Notes under the pieces: generated by a model
The model's database searches: none
The model's input: the letters and a program-made list of their open reading frames with translations, nothing else
What the model was told of the DNA's origin: nothing
Position numbers and translations under genes: made by a program
Shown here: in pieces, positions 37,804-46,636 of the stretch
Numbering within the stretch: position 1 is the stretch's first letter
Layout: every line of letters starts with the position of its first letter
Assembly: GCF_021462825.1 (NCBI RefSeq)
Contig: NZ_JAKEEB010000004.1
Coordinates: forward strand, 62,001 to 126,000
DNA: 64,000 nucleotides
Source of the DNA: Streptomyces glomeratus
GTDB lineage: Bacteria; Actinomycetota; Actinomycetes; Streptomycetales; Streptomycetaceae
Direction of reading: 5' to 3'

Positions 37804-38241
37804 ATGTCGCTCTACGCCGCGTACGCCGGCAACCTCGACGCGCGGCTGATGACCCGCCGCGCACCCCACTCGCCGATGCGCGCCACCGGCTGGCTCGACG
37901 GCTGGCGGCTGACCTTCGGGGGCGAGCACATGGGCTGGGAGGGAGCCCTGGCGACGATCGTCGAGGACCCGATGTCACAGGTCTTCGTCGCGCTGTACGA
38001 CATCGCACCCATGGACGAGGAGTCCCTGGACCGCTGGGAGGGCGTGGGGCTGGACATATACCGCCGTCTGCGGGTCCGCGTGCACACGCTGGAGGGCGAG
38101 GAGTCCGCCTGGACCTACGTCCTGAACGGCTACGAGGGCGGCCTTCCGTCGGCCCGCTACCTGGGCGAGGTCGCGGACGCCGCGGAGTCGGCCGGGGCGC
38201 CCCACGATTACGTGATGGAACTGCGCAAGCGGCCCTGCTGA
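37804..38241 (+). CDS. Gamma-glutamylcyclotransferase-like protein
   Basis: 145 residues from ATG 37804. It has the family opening YAAYAGNLD, the loop GWRLTFGG and the acidic segment [12 protein letters not shown] carrying the likely catalytic Glu, then [11 protein letters not shown] near the end. Members cyclise gamma-glutamyl peptides to pyroglutamate. It is short but complete for the AIG2/GGCT fold. The first 32 codons of the longer frame are not needed. Confidence 0.87.
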   Translation: MSLYAAYAGNLDARLMTRRAPHSPMRATGWLDGWRLTFGGEHMGWEGALATIVEDPMSQVFVALYDIAPMDEESLDRWEGVGLDIYRRLRVRVHTLEGEESAWTYVLNGYEGGLPSARYLGEVADAAESAGAPHDYVMELRKRPC

Positions 38242-38704
38242 CGGGACCCCGCTCCCCGGAACGGCTGCCGCGCGGGCCACGGACCGGGCCGACGGGCCCG
38301 GAGGGAGGCCAGGCCCCGACCGCAGACCGGCTGCCGCTCCCGAATCGGCTGCCGCTCCCCGATGGGCTGCCGCTCCCCGATCTGCCGCCGGCCGTCGCTC
38401 CGCCCCCGCCGCAGGTTCTCCCGCCGGGTGCACTCGCCCGGCTCCCGCCCCCACCGCTTGCCGTGCCCCCCGCACACGTCCCACACCGGCACACGTGCCC
38501 GAACCCGGTCGCCACCAGCACCGGCGTACGCCCCACGTGCCCTCCCGCCCCTTCTGCCCCTGGGGCCCCTCCGGCCCCTCCCGCCGCCGGACGGCCGCCT
38601 TCCCGCGCCCCGCGCCGCATCCGACCGCCCCCTCCACCCCAGGCCGGAGCACTTCATCGTCGGAAACGACAAGACAACGATCGCATTCCCGTGACCTCCG
38701 TCAT
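38242..38704. other. Gene-poor, C-rich intergenic region
   Basis: About 460 bp of strongly skewed, Pro/Ala/Arg-codon-like sequence without stops in several frames. It contains the 18-bp tandem repeat at 38328-38381 but no start with a ribosome-binding site and no recognisable domain on either strand. Confidence 0.5.
38328..38381. repeat. 18-bp tandem repeat, 3 copies
   Basis: Units at 38328-38345, 38346-38363 and 38364-38381 (CGGCTGCCGCTCCCGAAT, CGGCTGCCGCTCCCCGAT, GGGCTGCCGCTCCCCGAT). The period is a multiple of three, so open frames on both strands encode 6-residue repeats, but no gene is supported. Confidence 0.8.
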
Positions 38705-38741
38705 CTACGCGCGTAGGCCGAGAGCGGCTACCCTCTTGCGC
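38705..38741 (+). promoter_or_regulatory. Palindromic operator and leaderless promoter of the phosphorylase gene
   Basis: The perfect 12-bp palindrome CTACGCGCGTAG (38705-38716) lies where the -35 box would be. TACCCT (38729-38734) is a -10 candidate 7 nt before GTG 38742, so the transcript probably starts at the start codon. The same palindrome occurs before deoC and add. Confidence 0.7.
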
Positions 38742-39566
38742 GTGAACGCATCTCTTCTTCCGGACGACATCCAGGGCGACCCCTACGCCGCCGCCGACTC
38801 CGCCGCCGCGCGCCTGCGCGAGCTGACGGGTGCCGAGACCCACGACGTCGCCCTAGTGATGGGCTCCGGCTGGGCGCCGGCCGTCGACGCCCTCGGCGAG
38901 CCTGAGGCCGAGTTCCTGGTCACCGAGCTGCCCGGCTTCCCGCCGCCGGCCGTCGAGGGCCACGGCGGCAAGATCCGCTCCTACCGGATCGGCGACAAGC
39001 GCGCCCTGGTCTTCCTGGGCCGCACGCACTACTACGAGGGCCGCGGTGTGGCCGCCGTCGCGCACGGTGTGCGTACCGCCGTCGCCGCCGGTGCCAAGAC
39101 CGTGGTCCTCACCAACGGCTGCGGTGGCCTGCGCGAGACCATGCGCCCCGGCCAGCCGGTCCTGATCAGCGACCACATCAACCTGACGGCGACGTCCCCG
39201 ATCGTCGGCGCCAACTTCGTCGACCTGACGGACCTGTACTCCGCGCGCCTGCGCACCCTGTGCAAGGAGGTCGACCCCTCCCTCGAGGAGGGCGTCTACG
39301 CGCAGTTCACCGGCCCGCACTACGAGACCCCGGCGGAGATCCGCATGGCCCGCGCCATCGGCGCGGATCTGGTGGGCATGTCCACGGTTCTCGAGGCGAT
39401 CGCCGCGCGCGAGGCGGGTGCCGAGGTCCTCGGTATCTCCCTGGTCACGAACCTGGCCGCGGGCATGACGGGCGAGCCGCTGAACCACGAGGAGGTCCTC
39501 CAGGCGGGCCGCGACAGCGCCACGCGCATGGGGGCCCTGCTCGCCCAGGTGCTGCACCGCCTGTAA
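38742..39566 (+). CDS. Purine nucleoside phosphorylase (trimeric type)
   Basis: 274 residues from GTG 38742. Motifs of the trimeric PNP family: [22 protein letters not shown], the phosphate/ribose region [29 protein letters not shown] and the base-binding TNLAAG. It splits inosine, guanosine or deoxy forms with phosphate into base plus (deoxy)ribose-1-phosphate. With the mutase downstream and deoC/add elsewhere in the window it forms a purine nucleoside catabolic route. Its promoter has the shared palindrome. Confidence 0.94.
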   Translation: MNASLLPDDIQGDPYAAADSAAARLRELTGAETHDVALVMGSGWAPAVDALGEPEAEFLVTELPGFPPPAVEGHGGKIRSYRIGDKRALVFLGRTHYYEGRGVAAVAHGVRTAVAAGAKTVVLTNGCGGLRETMRPGQPVLISDHINLTATSPIVGANFVDLTDLYSARLRTLCKEVDPSLEEGVYAQFTGPHYETPAEIRMARAIGADLVGMSTVLEAIAAREAGAEVLGISLVTNLAAGMTGEPLNHEEVLQAGRDSATRMGALLAQVLHRL

Positions 39567-39819
39567 GGCACCACTGCGCCGGACGGCCGAATGCTGCCGT
39601 CCTGAGCGGGAAGACGATGCGGCACACACGCCCCCGGTGGGCCGTCGCTCCGGCGGCGGCCCCCCGGGCGGGCGTATCCGTCGGCAGCGGCCGGTACGCC
39701 ACCGGCTCTGGCGCCCTGTCCCCGCCCGGCCTGCGCGTTTCCACCCGGCCGCCGCGTTTCCGCCCGGCCGCCGCGGGCGATGCCACACCCACAGACACAC
39801 AACGAGAGGTTGACCCGAC

Positions 39820-41451
39820 GTGCACGACGAACTCATCGCACGGGCCCAGGCGTGGCTGGCCGAGGACCCCGACGCGGAGACCCGTGAGGAACTCGCCAAG
39901 CTGATCGACGCCGGGGACCACGCCGAGCTCGCCGCGCGCTTCGCCGGCACCCTCCAGTTCGGCACCGCCGGACTCCGCGGTGAACTGGGCGCCGGGCCCA
40001 TGCGGATGAACCGCTCGGTGGTCATCCGCGCCGCCGCCGGTCTCGCCGCCTACCTCAAGTCCCAGGGCCAGGGCGACGGGCTCGTGGTCATCGGCTACGA
40101 CGCCCGCCACAAGTCCGCCGACTTCGCCCGGGACACAGCGGCCGTGATGACGGGCGCGGGCCTGCGCGCGGCCCTCCTGCCCCGCCCGCTGCCCACCCCT
40201 GTCCTCGCCTTCGCCATCCGGCACCTCGGCGCGGTCGCAGGCGTGGAGGTCACGGCCAGCCACAACCCGCCCCGCGACAACGGTTACAAGGTCTACCTCG
40301 GCGACGGCTCCCAGATCGTGCCCCCCGCCGACGCCGGGATCGCGGCCGAGATCGACGCGATCACCACCCTGACCGCCGTTCCCCGCCCGGACTCCGGCTG
40401 GGAGGTCCTGGACGACAGCCTCCTCGACGCCTACCTGGCCCGTACGGACGCCGTGGTCTCCCCCGGCTCCCCGCGCACCGCCCGCACGGTCTACACGGCG
40501 ATGCACGGTGTCGGCAAGGACGTCCTGCTCGCCGCGTTCGCCCGGGCCGGCTTCCCCGCACCGGTGCTGGTCGCCGAGCAGGCCGAGCCCGACCCCGACT
40601 TCCCGACCGTCGCCTTCCCCAACCCGGAAGAGCCCGGCGCCATGGACCTGGCCTTCGCGAAGGCCCGCGAGACGGAACCCGACCTCGTGATCGCCAACGA
40701 TCCCGACGCCGACCGCTGCGCCGTCGCCGTCGAGGACGGCTCCGGCTGGCGCATGCTGCGCGGCGACGAGGTGGGCGCCCTGCTCGCCACGCACCTGGTC
40801 CGCCGCGGGGTCACCGGCGCCTTCGCCGAGTCGATCGTCTCCTCCTCCCTGCTCGGCCGTATCGCCGAGAAGGCGGGACTGCCGTACGAGGAGACCCTCA
40901 CGGGCTTCAAGTGGATCTCCCGTGTGGACGGGCTGCGCTACGGCTACGAGGAGGCCCTCGGCTACTGCGTCGACCCCGACGGCGTCCGCGACAAGGACGG
41001 CATCACGGCCGCGCTGCTGGTCACCGAGCTGGCGTCCGTGCTGAAGGCCGAGGGCCGCACCCTGCTCGACCTGCTCGACGACATCGCCGTCGAACACGGG
41101 CTGCACGCCACGGACCAGCTTTCGGTGCGCGTGGAGGACCTTTCGGTCATCGCCGACGCGATGCGTCGCCTGCGCGAGCAGCCCCCGACCCGGCTCGCGG
41201 GTCTGCCGATCACCCGAGCCGAGGACCTCACCCAGGGCACGGACCGGCTCCCGCCCACCGACGGCCTGCGCTACACCCTCGACGGCGCCCGCGTGATCGT
41301 CCGCCCCAGCGGCACCGAGCCGAAGCTGAAGTGCTACCTGGAGGTCGTGGTGCCCGTCGCCTCGCCCGCCGACCTTCCCTCGGCCCGGGCGAAGGCCACG
41401 GACCTGCTGACCACGATCAAGCACGACCTGTCGGCAGCGGCCGGCATCTGA
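39820..41451 (+). CDS. Phosphohexomutase/phosphopentomutase-family protein
   Basis: 543 residues from GTG 39820, with GAGAGG upstream. Alpha-D-phosphohexomutase fold: LQFGTAGLRG, the phosphoserine loop TASHNPP (Ser about 147), the metal loop NDPDADR and the C-terminal phosphate clamp RPSGTEPK. It is usually annotated as phosphomannomutase. The FGTAGLRG form and length are also those of the PGM2-like group, which includes phosphopentomutases. Its place right after the phosphorylase suggests it turns (deoxy)ribose-1-P into the 5-P for DeoC. This substrate is inferred. Confidence 0.9.
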   Translation: MHDELIARAQAWLAEDPDAETREELAKLIDAGDHAELAARFAGTLQFGTAGLRGELGAGPMRMNRSVVIRAAAGLAAYLKSQGQGDGLVVIGYDARHKSADFARDTAAVMTGAGLRAALLPRPLPTPVLAFAIRHLGAVAGVEVTASHNPPRDNGYKVYLGDGSQIVPPADAGIAAEIDAITTLTAVPRPDSGWEVLDDSLLDAYLARTDAVVSPGSPRTARTVYTAMHGVGKDVLLAAFARAGFPAPVLVAEQAEPDPDFPTVAFPNPEEPGAMDLAFAKARETEPDLVIANDPDADRCAVAVEDGSGWRMLRGDEVGALLATHLVRRGVTGAFAESIVSSSLLGRIAEKAGLPYEETLTGFKWISRVDGLRYGYEEALGYCVDPDGVRDKDGITAALLVTELASVLKAEGRTLLDLLDDIAVEHGLHATDQLSVRVEDLSVIADAMRRLREQPPTRLAGLPITRAEDLTQGTDRLPPTDGLRYTLDGARVIVRPSGTEPKLKCYLEVVVPVASPADLPSARAKATDLLTTIKHDLSAAAGI

Positions 41452-41460
41452 CCGGCCGGC

Positions 41461-41490
41461 CTCTGCCCGCGGCGACAGCCGCGGGCAGAG
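41461..41490 (+). terminator. Hairpin after the mutase gene
   Basis: A 13-bp perfect stem CTCTGCCCGCGGC with GCCGCGGGCAGAG and a GACA loop, 9 bp after the stop. Confidence 0.9.
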
Positions 41491-41542
41491 CCATGCCGTG
41501 CGGCGGGCGAGGCGAGGGCCACCGGGAGGATCCCGGGGACGC

Positions 41543-41720
41543 TCAGAATCCCAAGGTGATCTGGACGACGTAGACGCGCCTGCACGACGCAGAACTATCG
41601 CTCGCCCAGTAACCGGAGTGCTCCAGCGCGAGGCCCTCCGCAACACGGACACCATCGACCCGGAGCCTGCAGGGTCCGGTGGGTCCCGGTTCCAGGGCAC
41701 CGTGCGCCCACCAGAGCGTT
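41543..41720 (-). pseudogene. Remnant (C-terminal part) of a gene homologous to the pseudogene at 45.8-46.6 kb
   Basis: Read on the - strand, one frame gives PTGPCRLRVDGVRVAEG, then LALEHSGYWASD, then RVYVVQITLGF and a stop at 41543-41545. The 17 residues VDGVRVAEGLALEHSGY are identical to those encoded at 45.98-46.04 kb, with synonymous base differences. No start codon or upstream domain remains. It appears to be the tail of a deleted or disrupted paralogue. Function unknown. Confidence 0.6.
41610..41672. repeat. Left copy of a 63-bp direct repeat bracketing an accessory segment
   Basis: 58 of 63 bases match 45983-46045 in the same orientation (by hand alignment). Most differences are synonymous in the shared - strand frame. 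It lies inside the gene remnant at 41543-41720. Confidence 0.85.
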
Positions 41721-41865
41721 TACTTCGTGCCGATTCGTGATGGCATTTCAGTCATCGCGCGATGCAATCGCGACAGAGGTGAATTCCTCATGCCTGTGAG
41801 GCCCTTTATCTGATACCCCTGTGTGGACTCTCGCCGTACGGCGTGTCCTGAAACAGGGGGTATCG

Positions 41866-43281
41866 ATGACAAGACATCCGTCCTGGTGGGTGGGAATACG
41901 CACCGCCGCCGTGTTGTTGCCCGCCTTCCTGATCCCGCTAACCACACCGCTTGATGTGGCGCACGCGGGCGGTGGCGACGCCGCGCGTATGGAAAATCAT
42001 GTGCTGCCTCTGAACAGCAAGACACCAGGTTTGACTGAGCTTCAGCAGTCCAAGGGCGTCGACAAGTTGCGGCAACTGGCAGCCACGGAAACCTCGCAAC
42101 CCCTCTTGCCGCGCGAGACCGTCGGCCCCGCCAGGACTTATGCACCATTGTCCACGAAGGCGTCGGAAAGGCCCACCGCCCTGACGCAACATCCCCTGGC
42201 CGCGACTGCAGTCCCGGTGGTGCGTTTGCCAGAGCCCTCCCACTCCATGACACCGGCCGAGTGCGTACGCGGCCTCGGCACCTCGCAGTTCTACATCAAG
42301 TCGCGCTTCGCCGTCTGCTCGGGCGTCCAAATGAACCAGGTCTGGCGACTGAACGGAAGACCGGCCGGAACCAGCAGCTTCGACGTGATGGCGATAGGAA
42401 CAATCCCGAAAGACAGCCGCACGGTTACGATCACCTACTACTTCACGGGATTCACCGCGACCGGTGTCAACAGTGCCGCCGACATGGGCATCGTGACCAA
42501 CGGGAAAATCGCACAGAGCTGGCCCGCGTCCGTCAAATACACTCAAGGCGGCGCGAAGATGCCGACCACCAGGACCTGGGCTCAACTTCTGGAGAAGGGA
42601 AGCCTTAAACATACGGTCACCGCTGCCGCGGGCCACGGGAGCGCTGGGGCCAAGACCGACTCTGAATTCGCCGTCTATCAGCCCACCGTCGCCATCAAAG
42701 CCCCACCCGGGTGGGTCGTGTCCTCTCCTCCGACAGACCACAAGCTCTTCATACTGCCTCCGCGCTGGGACAAAGCCGCCTACCTGCCCAACAAGACCGC
42801 CGGAGCCGCGGCCTTCAGCATCCTCCCCACGCTGCAGTACAGCACCGCACGCAACGCGCCAGAACGGGGCGTTGCACTGCACATCCAAAAGGCCTTCACC
42901 AAACCGTTCACCACGCTCCCTCCCAGCACTAGAAAGGAATTTCCAGGGCGTACCGCCGATGCACCATTGACGCGACTCTACTGGGACAGCACCCGCCGGA
43001 AGGAGAACTATAATGTCTCCGTCTACAACTGTAAGAAGTATTTCGGCGCCAACTACACCGCACACAACACCAAGGAGTGCGACGAATACCCGTTCCAAAG
43101 CACGTATGAGGGCGCCGCGCGCTGGAAACACGACCACCTGGGAGAGCCCAACAACTTCAGCGTGATGCCGGTGAAGAAGCAAGAAAACAGTGCCGCTGGC
43201 TCGCTGCTCGCGCAGTTCTATGACAAGAACCGTGTTCTTGACGGACCCGACGACGGATTCCTAGTCGCAATCATATCCTGA
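41866..43281 (+). CDS. Secreted protein with NucA/NucB-type deoxyribonuclease domain
   Basis: 471 residues from ATG 41866 (AGGGGG upstream; an in-frame GTG at 41821 adds 15 residues). A signal peptide (about residues 8-33, DVAHA-G) leads a long Thr/Pro-containing region and a beta-rich middle. The C-terminus has the pattern of NucA/NucB DNases: CDEYPFQSTYEGA, then NFSVMPVKKQENSAAG and FYDKNRVLDGPDDGFLV. B. subtilis NucA/NucB cut extracellular DNA. The coding sequence uses more A/T third positions than its neighbours, a sign of transfer. It could be a toxin or scavenging nuclease. Confidence 0.8.
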   Translation: MTRHPSWWVGIRTAAVLLPAFLIPLTTPLDVAHAGGGDAARMENHVLPLNSKTPGLTELQQSKGVDKLRQLAATETSQPLLPRETVGPARTYAPLSTKASERPTALTQHPLAATAVPVVRLPEPSHSMTPAECVRGLGTSQFYIKSRFAVCSGVQMNQVWRLNGRPAGTSSFDVMAIGTIPKDSRTVTITYYFTGFTATGVNSAADMGIVTNGKIAQSWPASVKYTQGGAKMPTTRTWAQLLEKGSLKHTVTAAAGHGSAGAKTDSEFAVYQPTVAIKAPPGWVVSSPPTDHKLFILPPRWDKAAYLPNKTAGAAAFSILPTLQYSTARNAPERGVALHIQKAFTKPFTTLPPSTRKEFPGRTADAPLTRLYWDSTRRKENYNVSVYNCKKYFGANYTAHNTKECDEYPFQSTYEGAARWKHDHLGEPNNFSVMPVKKQENSAAGSLLAQFYDKNRVLDGPDDGFLVAIIS

Positions 43282-43305
43282 CCGACTTAGAAAAGACCAA
43301 GTCTG

Positions 43306-43337
43306 CGGCCCTGATCACGCAGTTGCGATCAGGGCCG
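43306..43337. terminator. Bidirectional hairpin after the nuclease gene
   Basis: An 11-bp perfect stem CGGCCCTGATC with GATCAGGGCCG and a 10-nt loop, between the convergent stops at 43281 and 43346. Confidence 0.85.
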
Positions 43338-43345
43338 TCGGGCTA

Positions 43346-43804
43346 TTACGTCGCCGGCCAGAACTGGGCAACGTAACGCTCTACCCCCTCCACAGCACCT
43401 TCCTCCGCCAACTCGGCAAGTGCTTCCCGCCCCGCGCACACCACACGCACGGACCAGTTTCCCGGGCCATCGGACAGCTGGATCTCCTCCAACATCGGGC
43501 CAGCGGTCATCGACCTCGCCTGAAGCCTGCCTGACGAGCAGAAGATGCTCGCCATGGCACTCTCCTCCCATTTACCTGAAGGAACAGGAGGCTCGGCATC
43601 CCACACCTCGACGGCGAGAGCAGCGAGGTGGGTGTGACCCGCACTCGTGAAGTCGAGGCGCCCAGGGCGCACAGCAAGAAAGACACCGTGGTCGAAGCCC
43701 TCGGGAAACGGCACCGGCACCTGCCGATCGTCCCAATCCTCCAGCGCAAAGGCGCCGTGATCGACTTCCACCGGATACTCCCGACGGCTGACCAGCTCCG
43801 CCAC
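43346..43804 (-). CDS. Small cytoplasmic protein, possible nuclease inhibitor
   Basis: 152 residues from GTG 43804, preceded by AGGAGG. There is no signal peptide. The layout is beta-rich (EVDHGAFAL, GRLDFTSAGHTHLAALAVEVWD) with conserved-looking WEESA and DGPGNWSVRVVC. It is acidic overall, as nuclease inhibitors often are. Its size, beta-rich form and tail-to-tail position next to a NucA/NucB-type gene recall the NucA inhibitor (Nin/ComJ) of Bacillus, but I see no motif that proves relationship. Function is inferred only from context. Confidence 0.65.
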   Translation of the reverse strand: MAELVSRREYPVEVDHGAFALEDWDDRQVPVPFPEGFDHGVFLAVRPGRLDFTSAGHTHLAALAVEVWDAEPPVPSGKWEESAMASIFCSSGRLQARSMTAGPMLEEIQLSDGPGNWSVRVVCAGREALAELAEEGAVEGVERYVAQFWPAT

Positions 43805-43945
43805 CGCTCCTCCTCATGCTGTGCGCAATGCGTCGCACCTAGCATGACCGATCATGAGGTCGGCCGTACGGCAGAACTGACCGCCCACCCGCACAGCGGG
43901 ACGTGGGCGGTGTGTCGGACGTTGACGTGCGTGACGCCGATGTGG

Positions 43946-44395
43946 TCATTCGGCCGGGAGCGGCTGCCCGGCGTGCGTGCCCCCACCCACGCTCAGCTCG
44001 GCCCATACCGTCTTGCACGGGTACGGTCCGGACGCGACGCCCCAGCGGTCGGCCACCGCTTCGACGACGACCAGGCCCCGGCCTGACTCGGCGTCGGCGG
44101 CCGGGTGCTGGGGTGCCGGGAGGCGGTCACCCCGGGCATCGGTGACCTCGATCCGGAGGGTGTCGCCGACGACGTAGAGCGTGAGCCGGAAATCCCGACC
44201 GGGGACGCGGCCGTGCGTGATGGCGTTGGCGGCCAGCTCGGCAACGACCTGGCTGGCCCGGCCCACGTCCAGCCCCCAGGAGCGGAGTTGCTCCGCAGCT
44301 AGAAGACGGGCGAGGCGCGCTGCGCGGGGCGTGGGGGACAGCGGCTGGCTGAAGTTGCGGACGGGGGTGACGAGTTCGGCGGATTTCTGGTTCAC
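43946..44395 (-). CDS. ATP-binding (HATPase_c_2, RsbW-like) regulatory protein
   Basis: 149 residues from GTG 44395. A single GHKL ATPase domain with N-box VAELAANAITHG and the loops DARGDRLPAP and GRGLVVVEAVADRWG. Such stand-alone proteins resemble anti-sigma kinases, and in Streptomyces they commonly stand beside XRE-DUF5753/DUF397 pairs, as here. The divergent gene starts 156 bp away. The target sigma or anti-sigma factor is unknown. Confidence 0.9.
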   Translation of the reverse strand: MNQKSAELVTPVRNFSQPLSPTPRAARLARLLAAEQLRSWGLDVGRASQVVAELAANAITHGRVPGRDFRLTLYVVGDTLRIEVTDARGDRLPAPQHPAADAESGRGLVVVEAVADRWGVASGPYPCKTVWAELSVGGGTHAGQPLPAE

Positions 44396-44551
44396 GTCAC
44401 TCAGCGTGGCGGCCCCCGCCTACTGTGAACAGTGACAACGCTGATACGTACGGTGACTGTCCGACGCTTGTCCGGTGGTGTCCGGGCTTGTCGGGACGGC
44501 GCGTACGGGTACGGCCGTTGCGGCACGACGGCACGGAAGAGGGGGCGCGCG

Positions 44552-45427
44552 ATGACGGTCGACGGCGAGGCGGTACGGCTCAAGACCGAGGCTGACGAGC
44601 CGGGTTGGGAAGTGGATCCCGACGACGAGTGGGGGCTCGCGATCATCGCCACCGTCGGACGGCAGCTGAAGCTGCGCCGGGAGGCGGTGGGCATGCGGGC
44701 CGCCGAGTTCGGGACGGTCGTCGGCTACGGCGAGGACATGGTCTACAAAATCGAGAGCGGGAAGCGCATCCCTCGGCCCGAGTTCCTGGACAGGGCGGAC
44801 GAGGCGCTGGGGGCGGGCGGGCTGCTCTCGGCGATGAAGGAGGACGTGGCCAAGGTCCGGTATCCGAAGAAGGTACGGGAGCTGGCGCAGTTGGAGGCGC
44901 AGGCGGTCGAGATCGGGGTTTACGAGAGCCACAGCGTCAACGGCCTCTTGCAGACGCCGGACCACGCGAGGTCGCTGTTCGAGGCGATGCAACCCCCATA
45001 CTCGCCGGACGAGGTCGAGCGCATGGTGGCGGCCCGCATGGCCCGACGGTCGGTCTTCGAGCGTGCGCCCGCTCCCGCGCTCAGCTTCGTCCAGGAAGAG
45101 GCGGCGCTGCGGCGTCCCATCGGGGGCAGAATGGCCTGGCGACAGCAGCTCGAACATCTGTTGGAGGTGGGTCGGCTGCACAACGTCGTTCTTCAAGTGA
45201 TGCCGCTGAACAGCGAGACCCACTCCGGCCTGGACGGGAGGATCGAAATGCTGAAGTTCGGAGACGGCACGGCAGTGGGCCGCTCCGACGGCGCGTTCAA
45301 CGGCCGCCCGACTTCCGACCCGAAACAGCTCCGCGTTCTCGAGCTGCGGTATGGCACCATCCGGGCTCAGGCACTCTCGCCGGGGGAGTCGCTCGCCTTC
45401 ATCGAACAACTGCTGGGAGAAACATGA
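44552..45427 (+). CDS. XRE-family regulator with DUF5753 domain (WhiJ-like)
   Basis: 291 residues from ATG 44552, with AAGAGGGGG upstream. N-terminal helix-turn-helix (about 30-85; LRREAVGMRAAEFGTVVGYGEDMVYKIESGKR) and C-terminal DUF5753 (about 105-285; YESHSVNGLLQTPDHARSLFEA, MPLNSETHSGLDG). It overlaps the DUF397 gene by four bases (ATGA), showing translational coupling. WhiJ-type/DUF397 pairs act in development and secondary metabolism in Streptomyces. Confidence 0.93.
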   Translation: MTVDGEAVRLKTEADEPGWEVDPDDEWGLAIIATVGRQLKLRREAVGMRAAEFGTVVGYGEDMVYKIESGKRIPRPEFLDRADEALGAGGLLSAMKEDVAKVRYPKKVRELAQLEAQAVEIGVYESHSVNGLLQTPDHARSLFEAMQPPYSPDEVERMVAARMARRSVFERAPAPALSFVQEEAALRRPIGGRMAWRQQLEHLLEVGRLHNVVLQVMPLNSETHSGLDGRIEMLKFGDGTAVGRSDGAFNGRPTSDPKQLRVLELRYGTIRAQALSPGESLAFIEQLLGET

Positions 45428-45669
45428 TCCGCAAGACCGCTGCCGGGGACGCCTCGGAGCTGGCGTGGTTCAAAAGCAGCTACAGCAGCGGTAACGACGG
45501 CAACTCCTGCGTCGAGATCGCAATAGCGCCCCGCACCGTCCACATCCGCGACTCCAAGAACACGGAAGGCCCCCGGCTCGCCGTGGCCTCCGGGGCGTGG
45601 TCCGTTTTCCTCCCCTACGCCGTGAGGCGTTCCGCTCCGGCGACGCCGACGGGGTGCGCACGGCCCTGA
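45424..45669 (+). CDS. DUF397 protein (AbaA-orfD-like small partner)
   Basis: 81 residues; ATG 45424 overlaps the XRE gene stop. It has the DUF397 core LAWFKSSYSSGNDGNSCVEIA, HIRDSKNTEGPRLAV and the closing W(S)VFL. The C-terminal 15 residues (RRSAPATPTGCARP) exceed the usual family end and run into the decayed region, so the 3' end may have been altered by the neighbouring rearrangement. It forms an antidote-like pair with the upstream XRE regulator. Confidence 0.9.
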   Translation: MIRKTAAGDASELAWFKSSYSSGNDGNSCVEIAIAPRTVHIRDSKNTEGPRLAVASGAWSVFLPYAVRRSAPATPTGCARP

Positions 45670-45759
45670 CCGGGAGTCCCGCGACCACCGCCGCGATCAA
45701 ACCGGTGGCAGCGGCTCGACGGGGAAGCACCCGGTCCGGCGGAGCGTCCCCGCACGCCT

Positions 45760-46580
45760 CGTGATCCGGGTAGACGCACAGGGTTCGACCGTTCGCCCGC
45801 AGCATGGGATGGGTCCACGTCTCCGTGGCCTCGGGCACAAGCACCTGCGTCGTGTGGCCCGCTCCACGTCGTGGACGACCAGCGACAGGATGTTCCAGCC
45901 CAGGTCTCCCATCGCGGGACCCTGCTCCGGATGGTTCTCCGGACCCGCGGCCTGCACGACGTAGAACCGCTCGCCCACCCGGTAACCGGAGTGCTCCAGC
46001 GCGAGCCCCTCCGCAACGCGGACACCGTCGACCCAGAGCATGCAGCGGCCCGACGGGGCCTGGATGTGCACCGCGCGGTGCCGGTGGTCGGGGGTGAACG
46101 CGACGTCGATCCCGTACGCGGTCCAGCAGTCCGTGAAACCACTGCATGCGCCGGGGGCCGGACCGGTGCGGTTCCAGAGGTTGTCCGCCCGGCCGTCGGC
46201 CGGGTCCTGGCTGCACGTCTTCGGGTCCCGGCAAGGTCTGTCGATACGACGTGTGCATCCGATCCCGATGGCCGCCATCCCGAGGCGAGGCGAGGGACAG
46301 GCGTTCGACAAGACGGGCACGGTAACGTTCCGGGCCGACGAGGGCGAGGAGGTCGTCTCCTCGTCTCTCCACCACTCCAGCAGGTCGGTCCCCACCGGGG
46401 AGCGGCGCAACCAGTCCTGCCACTCCTCGCCCCAAGCCTCCCGGCGGTGGGCCCGCCGATCCGCCTTCGCCTCCCCGAGCCTCTTCCTCCTGCGGGGTTC
46501 CCGGGCATATCGGCGGATTTTCCGATTGTCCGCAGGACAGGTGCTACGGCACCGGCGAATCCCTCACCGCGCTGTCAGCG
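45760..46580 (-). pseudogene. Frameshifted gene, family unknown
   Basis: On the - strand, one frame (about 46575 down to 45855) reads as coding with no ATG/GTG at its start: CPADNRKIRRYAREPRR, EAWGEEWQDWLRRSPVG, then GIDVAFTPDHRHRAVH, VDGVRVAEGLALEHSGY and GDLGWNILSLVVHDVE. Near 45855 the signal jumps to another frame (TTQVLVPEATETWTHPML, RANGRTLCVYPDHEA). The missing start and the frameshift mark it as decayed. The N-terminus suggests a small Cys-containing, Arg-rich segment. A related remnant lies at 41543-41720. Confidence 0.6.
45983..46045. repeat. Right copy of the 63-bp direct repeat
   Basis: Matches 41610-41672 at 58 of 63 positions in the same orientation, 4373 bp away. The two copies bracket the nuclease and the ATP-binding/XRE/DUF397 genes. 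Confidence 0.85.
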
Positions 46581-46636
46581 GCACCGCGACACTCCGGGCA
46601 GCACCGCCGTGGCGTACGCCTTGCCTCCGGCCGGCC

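Noticed and set aside
38362..38694. Pro/Arg-rich frame in the intergenic block
   Set aside because: No ribosome-binding site, no domain, and composition caused by the C-rich skew and the repeat.
39445..41700. 751-codon frame on the - strand
   Set aside because: Antisense shadow of the phosphomutase gene. Only its first part near 41.6 kb overlaps a genuine remnant, in another frame.
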